The position numbers and the translations under genes are program-made. Below the pieces are notes generated by a model that saw nothing but the letters and a program-made list of their open reading frames with translations, was not told the origin of the DNA and made no database searches. Of a stretch of DNA of 64,000 nt, positions 58,045 through 64,000 are shown piece by piece. How positions within the stretch are numbered: the stretch's first letter is position 1; each line of letters starts with the position of its first letter. The DNA comes from Adiantum capillus-veneris (lineage: Eukaryota; Streptophyta; Polypodiopsida; Polypodiales; Pteridaceae): positions 76,618,291 to 76,682,290 of the forward strand of contig CM043948.1 in assembly GCA_014529385.2 (NCBI GenBank), read 5' to 3'.

Positions 58045-61000
58045 CTATGCCAAAGAGTGTTTTTTGCACCCTGGCGACTTGACTTTACACATTCTTGAGC
58101 TTACTACAAACATTCCTTCACGTAAAAGTAAGCTCGAATCCTCAAAAAGAGGATTATTGAAGGACCAAGTTGGCATTAAAGGTTTCTTTTGCCATACGTG
58201 TTTTATCTTCTTCGAATCTGCATTTTTGTTGGTTGGGCCATCCTTCTTTGACTGTGAAGACTCCATTATCTGTTTGATTTTCCAAATAGGCGTGTTAATA
58301 GGAGTCTTTGATGTTGTTGTAGGCCTCTGTGGGCAGTCGACATCTGGCTTTTGACTAGGAGCATTGGAAGACTTAGGAATCCAAATCTCTTGATGACCTT
58401 TGTATCTCCCTTGTTGACTTTGCTTTGCTCTAGGTCTTGTTGAGTTCTTGAGATCTTAATGCAGGTCTGGTGTAGTTGCAGTTGGCTTGTGGTTGATTGG
58501 TAGCCAAATCTTTGTATAACCTTTGTAGATTCCATGTCCAAGAAGAACATTCCTTGAGATCCGTCTTTTTTCTGTATCCTCTTGAAAGTTGTGGTTGACT
58601 TTAACATCTTTTGATGTTCTGTTGTATACCTACTTCTTAGGTATCCTAGGATATGGTCGAGGTTGATACATTGTGGGACTTCTTTCATGGGAGGTACTTG
58701 AAGTTAATTCATATGCTATAACATGCGGTTTTGGCACCCATATCTGTCTATTACCTTCATAGTACTCCTGTTCTTTTAAACTCCATTGTGATGCTATCCA
58801 TCCCATGTGTTTGTCTTTCTGTGTTGATTTTTCGTCCTTAATCCAAACCGGATCATTGACTTTGACTAAACTACTCGGTACAAACACTTGCTTGACTTTC
58901 CTTTGCTTTCTTGAGTACTTTGGTTGGTATATCTTTGCTTTTCTAGGTGTCCCCTTTGAGGTTTCAGTTGGGTCATAAATTGGCATGAAGTTTTGAAAGC
59001 CTGACTTGCTTGAAGAAGCTGATCCATGAGATGTCGAGGCATATGCTATCACACCTTCTTTGCTAATCAGTGGAAGTTCCACTTTAGCTTTACCTTTGTC
59101 TGCAAGATTTGTGTTCGATCCTTATGACTTCTGCAACTCTGAATCTGACATTTTTAGTTCTATTGAAGATCTTTGTCCAGCTTTTGCCATGGTCTCATCT
59201 TGATTTAACTGTGTCTCTATGGAAGGTGGATTGAGACTTTGTTTTGCAATCTGACTTACATCAGCTGATTCTACTGGCAATGAGTGATTGAGCTTTGGAC
59301 TTCTTGTTGCTTCCTTGTTGTCTACAACCCCGTCCTTCTTCATTTCTAGCTTTGATGGCATTATTTGCCCAATAGCTTCTGTGGTTGCTCTTTTCTTTGT
59401 TTGATCTGCACTTGCTATTGCTTGATTTGCTTCAAGCTCTTTTGAAGTTCTGATTGATGGAGATGAATCATCTTCAATAAGCTTTGCTTTGGCATCAGTC
59501 TCCATTTTAACTGTGCTTGAGGACCTTGTGCTGTTGTCCGCGAGTGACCAGTCTTGGTCTTCATTCTTTGATGTCTGGGATGACTTCGTCATGTTTGCAT
59601 TCTGTGTCTCTAACACCTTTTGGGCCATTGGCATTCCCATTATGATGTTGTCTGGCATATTTCTTGCTGTGATCACATGGAATTGGGCTATGATGATCTA
59701 TGAACTTAGTTGTGAACTTACTTCAATGGTGGTGGAGATGATTCCCCAGCATTCTGCTCGTTTGTTTCCTGATATGCTCACAAATTCAGGAGCATCTTCT
59801 AGCTGTGGTGGTTGACCACATCTTTTCCAAGTGCGAAAAGACATGAGGTTCTTGTCTAACTGACAATCCAGCTTTACTTCTCTTGACAGCTTTTCTTCGT
59901 TTTCACCAACTATGTTGCACTTGATCTTCTCGAGATTTGTGTCTAGATTGGCTTCTTTTTCTATGGCAACATCCTTTGGTTGAGCTTTATCTGCATTTTC
60001 TTTGCTTTGACCACTTGCTTCCGTTGATGTCAACTCCGTTGACTGTGATATTTCACTTTTTTGCAATTGTTGAGCATTATCCTCCTGCATCTGAGTGACC
60101 CTTGATCTTAAAAGATCCTGTACGTTCTGGCAAAATCTGTCTCTTTGGAGGAGATTTTGGTGGTGACCTTTGTGTAGCTTTTTGAACTTTATCTCCCATT
60201 GACTTTGACTTTTTTGTCACCTGTTCTGGCAACTTGAGACTTTGCATCATCTTCAGATAGTCTTTGACCTCAGCCGGGCCATCCGTATGGGTTTGTACAA
60301 GATCATGATCTTGCTAATATTCGTTACCAAGTGCATCTTGATATGTATATGTGAGCTTGATCACATGTAAATGTTTGAACACTATGGGCTTTGTCGGCTT
60401 TTGACTTTGACTTTTGGAGATCATTTGAAACTTTTGTCCTTGATGATCTTCATATAAGCATTTGTCTGCATATTCTGATGGAATATGGGTCAATTGGAAA
60501 CTTCTGCTTTGAAGAGGTCTGTTGGCTAGAAGTTCTAGGGCTTCTAACTACTGTAGCATTTCCTGATACATAATTTGAGCTTGATGGATTTACAGCTCCC
60601 CCCTTCCAAGGGTGATCACTATAGCCTGCTTCATTGTAAGAGTTCAAAACTGTTTGGCATTGGTTTAGCCTCACCTTTTGGAACTGTGAAGGTACAATTT
60701 GGGTAGCACTGTTGATGTTTAGCATCTTCAAACCTTCTACATAGTTTCCTATGTATCTCCTTGAAACATGACAAATTATTCCCCAAGTCAAGTTGTAGAT
60801 GGCATCATCTTTGCCCTGATATTTTCTATCCCATGGGTCTCCTATGATATGAGCTTTTGTGGTTTCAGGACCCAAGGCATCATAGATGCTAGATTCTCGT
60901 CTATATCTACGACTGTTTTGGTCAAAGTATATGCTCGTTTGGTCACAACATCGAAGTTTGATTTCCGATGGAGGAGAGTTTGGCTCTGAACAGATTTTCG

Positions 61001-61530
61001 GGTTCACTTGGATAACATCCTTCAACTCTAGAGAGGATGGGCTATAATAGCTTCTTTCCTTTGAAATGAACCATCCTTTCTCATCTATCACTGGACGCAC
61101 TTCTATGAGCTGATATGTGGGTCGTTCAAACACTGGTTGATCCTTTTTGTACAGTTCCCCTTTTTGGTCTACATAGTGTGCATATGAATGATGCGTACCA
61201 ATACAAAGCTAAAATCATTCTGTCTGATGTGTCCCTTAGACTCGTGAATGATTGCACGCTTGTGGCAGTGGATGCAAAATCATTTGCAAATTTAACACTC
61301 TTTTCAACCTTTGGTGATATGTTGACACCTTTACTAAACTCATGCAAGAATTTGTTGTTCAAAGAATCAATTTTAAGCTTTTCAAGTGCCTGTGTATCTA
61401 TATGCTGGTTTTGAACTTGCAGCGCTATTACTGGTGCTTCTTTTGATAATGCAGAATCATCTGATTGCATTAAAAGTGACAAGTCAGTTGCACTTATATC
61501 GAGATTTGCATTTCCAATTTGCCATGTCAT
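58045..61530 (-). pseudogene. Long unrecognised protein of element I (about 1,160 codons)
   Basis: Reading leftward from the methionine at 61530 (MTWQIGNANLDIS), a coding-like frame continues almost to the 3' end. It is broken by frame changes near 61190, 60500 and 60085, and by in-frame stops at 60314, 59698, 59122, 58630 and 58456. Parts: an N-terminal region; a globular-looking segment (ERPTYQLIEVRPVID, SSIYDALGPETTKAHIIGDP, YNLTWGIICHVSRRYIGNY); a second one near 60480-60260 (KPIVFKHLHVIKLTYTYQDA); and a basic proline-rich link. At about 59870-59640, PPQLEDAPEFVSISGNK, WGIISTTIEVSS and MPDNIIMGMP recall the C-terminal half of a retropepsin. A disordered stretch and three YxG-x-IWxP motifs finish it. 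Neither RT nor integrase is visible. A Gag-protease or accessory protein is my best guess. Confidence 0.55.
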
Positions 61531-61979
61531 AGGTATTTCTCTTGCTCGGTTTGATTAAACTGCTTTAGTCAAAGCGCTTTTGCAGTTGACTGCTCTTCAG
61601 ACTCGCAAGAGTTGATTAACTCTAGCCTGACAGTTTCAAAATTAATTGCAACCTTTTGAACGATGAAAACTTAGGCCTTAAACAACTTAATCTTCAATCA
61701 TATGTGAGTTGTCAATTTTCAGTTTGATTTTGACAAACTTAGAAATTTGTCAGTCCCTCACGGCTTCGAGCTGATCGTTTTCAGCTTTTTCGTGTTGATC
61801 TTTGATTCGCTTTTGAGCAGTTGTCCGGTGTGATTTTTGGCTTCCGGTGTTGCTCGGTGTGCGATACAGTACTTCCCGGCTTTTGATTTGCTCGTTTCAG
61901 TGTTGTTTGCTCGTCGAGTGATTTTTTTTGCTTTTCTGGCACTTCCTGGCTTTTTCTGTCTTTTTTGGCACTTCCGGTG
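61531..61979 (-). other. Upstream region of element I
   Basis: No coding motif. Short repeated words such as GGCACTTCC and TTTTGATT become denser toward 62000. Confidence 0.4.
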
Positions 61980-62690
61980 AGTTCCTTTTTATTTTTCCTA
62001 ATTATTTGTGAAATTTTAAAATTTCTAATTTTTTTGATATTTTTATGCTTTTTTTGAGAAAGTTTGATTTTTTTTCTAATTTTTTGTGAATTTTCTATTT
62101 TTTATAGAAGATTTTATGACTTTTATGTTTTTTTGGGAACTTTTCCAATCAATTTTTGATGTTTAAGTAAATTTTTGAGTTTTTACAAAATTTTTATGTT
62201 TTAGGGATTTATCTGTGTCAGTCTTTGATTTTTTGTGATTTATTTGCAAATTTTTAGATTTTTATGGTTTTTTAATGTGTTTTTTTTAACTTTTTTGTGA
62301 TTTTTCTATCAATTTTTTATTTTTTAGAATTTTCTAAGAATTTTTTACTAAAAGAATTTTTTATTCTTTGCTATTTTATTGTAATTTTTTTTATTTTTTT
62401 TAAACTCTTTTTGTGATTTTTTCCTGATTAATTTTGATTTTTCGAGACAATTTTTAAAAATTTTCTGGTTATTCAGTCCTTTTTTATTTTATTCTCTTTT
62501 TTATTAATTTTTTGTGATTTTTATTTGATTTTTTATATGAATTTCTAAGAGGTTTTTAATTTTTTATGATTTTTTCTAAATTTTATAATGAGTTTTTAGT
62601 TTTTTATTGGATTTTTTTTTATTTTTCATTCTTTTTATGGATTCTTCTTTTTTTTAATGAGTTTTTGAAATCAAATTTAACAAAAATAAA
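61980..62690. repeat. T-rich low-complexity tract (about 700 bp)
   Basis: Plus strand very rich in T with variations on TTTTTTGTGATTTTT and TTTTTATG, and few G or C. Simple but imperfect, so it probably arose by slippage of a T-rich unit. No gene. Confidence 0.85.
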
Positions 62691-62874
62691 CAGTACCTGG
62701 AGCTGGAGGTCGTTGACTCACCTACCTGACAACACCACGCGACGCGTGAGCGGCAGTGGGTAGCCTGGCAACGCAGACGGTGACGTGGAAAGTGAGCAGC
62801 GGCTGATGATGTGGCAAGTGCGACAGGCGAGGACTGGCAGGCAGCGTGAAGTGCGGGCGCTCCTTTGGCGCGCG

Positions 62875-62876
<2 letters not shown>
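62691..62876. other. GC-richer segment with TGACGTGG motifs
   Basis: Contains TGACGTGGAA (62781-62790) and TGATGTGGCA (62807-62816), as in the U3 parts of the E and F LTRs. It could be promoter-side LTR sequence, but no ends can be fixed. Confidence 0.4.
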
Positions 62877-62929
<53 letters not shown>

Positions 62930-62997
62930 GAAGAGAGAGAGAGTGATTGTGAGAGAGAGTGGGTGTGTGTAAGTGAGAGTGTGAGAGAGAATGAGAT

Positions 62998-63046
<49 letters not shown>

Positions 63047-63217
63047 AGGGAGGGTTCACGCGGGGAGGGAGAGATGGGAGAGTAAGAGGGAGAGAGAGAG
63101 AGTGGAGAGACAACGCTTAGAGAGAGAGAGATTGGAGAGAGGAGATTTATAAGGAAGAGAGAGTGATTGTGAGAGAGAGTGGGTGTGTGTAAGTGAGAGT
63201 TTGAGAGAGAATGAGAT

Positions 63218-63260
<43 letters not shown>

Positions 63261-63430
63261 CACGCGGGGAGGGAGAGATGGGAGAGTAAGAGGGAGAGAG
63301 AGAGTGGAGAGACAACGCTTAGAGAGAGAGATTGGAGAGAGGAGATTTATAAGGAAGAGAGAGTGGGTGTGTGTAAGTGAGTTTGAGAGAGAATGAGATT
63401 AGAGAGAGAGAGAGAGAGGGAGGGTTCACG
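62877..63430 (+). repeat. (GA)n with a 184-220-bp compound tandem repeat, about 2.5 copies
   Basis: A larger unit with GGGTGTGTGTAAGTGAGAG, a GA run, GGGAGGGTTCACGCGGGG, GACAACGCTTAGAG and GGAGATTTATAAGGAAGAG recurs. GGGTGTGTGT starts at 62961, 63181 and 63365. Translated R-E runs are artefacts. Confidence 0.92.
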
Positions 63431-63800
63431 TGGGAAAATAAGGGCAAGCTCGAAGCTCTCCCGATTTTTGAGGTCAAAATTCGAAGCTTTTGTCGGAAAT
63501 CACAGTAGACTTGTGAAAATTGTCGGTTTCAAGGCAAGCTCAAAATCTAACCGGGATTTTTAGGATTTCAGCCGGTTAAAATACATTGGTGCGTTCACGC
63601 GGAACGAAACAAGAGCGGACAGTAGAGGAAAAAGAAGAAGATTTTTTTAATTTTATTTTTTAATGTCGAAGGAAACTGTCCCAAGAGACCGGAAAGATTT
63701 ACCTGACGGAGAATTTTATGCGCCGCAAAGCATGGTACCGAAGCCCAAAACGGTCTTTCTCTTTTTTATTTTTTATTTTTATTTTTTATTTCCAAAAATG
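63431..63800. other. Unassigned DNA at the right side
   Basis: No recognisable gene or repeat end; ends in a run of TTTTTATT words (63750-63790). Confidence 0.4.
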
Positions 63801-63881
63801 CCAAAAATTAGCCGAAAACTCCAAAAATTGCCAGAAAATCCCAAGATTTGCCAGAAAAGTCCAAAAAATTTCCGGAAAATT
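63801..63881 (+). repeat. 20-bp minisatellite, four imperfect units
   Basis: Units begin at 63801, 63821, 63841 and 63861; the second reads CCAAAAATTGCCAGAAAATC. Sequence from 63882 to the window end has no feature I can support. Confidence 0.85.
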
Positions 63882-64000
63882 CTAGGAATCTTAGAAAATC
63901 ATCGATATTCACAACCGGACATATTCGATACGCAAAAGCACACCGAAAATAGGAAATTTTATCGAAAACGCGATTTACGACACAAATATCAACCCGGCCC

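Noticed and set aside
61126-61530. N-terminal part of the element I protein as a plant pararetrovirus movement protein
   Set aside because: A loose resemblance in pattern only; key residues could not be placed, so I did not call it.
62877-63430. Tandem GA-rich repeats as a CRISPR-like array
   Set aside because: The spacing and units are simple-sequence expansions, with no constant repeat and unique spacers.

Overview
The window looks like nuclear DNA of a land plant with a large, repeat-filled genome. I infer this from Ty3/gypsy elements of two plant types (a Tat-like element with a second RNase H domain, and chromoviruses with a C-terminal chromodomain), primer-binding sites matching initiator-Met tRNA (TGGTATCAGAGC and TGGTATCAAAGC), Ty1/copia-type Gag with CCHC knuckles, an L1-type LINE tail, a 9-bp-TSD Mutator-like element, and very long pure dinucleotide arrays. 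A fern or similar lineage is a guess. I see no rRNA, tRNA gene, CRISPR array or intact host gene. Almost everything is transposable elements nested in each other, and nearly all coding parts are broken.

Layout. 1-2640: unassigned, with one weak candidate for minus-strand exons. 2640-7500: degenerate Tat-like gypsy element (+) with a Mutator-like element (3870-4635) in its RNase H. 7500-10386: non-coding DNA plus an unknown broken minus-strand reading frame. 10387-19860: a second copy of the same Mutator-like element, split by an almost complete chromovirus A (minus, 10869-19625). 19870-22870: unassigned, ending in a primer site and LTR fragment. 22871-28150: small LTR element H (minus, TSD TTTTG) containing gag-only copia element G (minus, TSD AGCCT). 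28633-29509: LINE 3' end (minus). 29510-40282: chromovirus C (+, truncated), interrupted by gag-only gypsy element K (minus, 30389-35261) and by solo-LTR-like element L (35709-37715).

40283-55275: chromovirus family E (+), with a complete A-family relative D (42148-50572) inserted in its integrase. E then runs into an LTR that is followed by its own primer site, a second gag-pro-partial RT, and a third LTR copy. 55276-56168: 3' end and partial LTR of an E-like element F, cut by element I (minus, from 56169 to beyond the window). Element I carries a long, unfamiliar, mildly broken protein of about 1,160 codons (58045-61530).

The items most likely to be new are: (1) a family of about 70-residue proteins found three times, once ahead of gag in K and twice in tandem, overlapping by ATGA, inside L; (2) the long protein of element I, with a possible protease-like core and repeated W-x-P motifs; (3) a short hairpin with an AGGA-type loop just before the polypurine tract in unrelated LTR families; (4) repeated TGAYGTGGCA motifs in the promoter halves of several LTRs.
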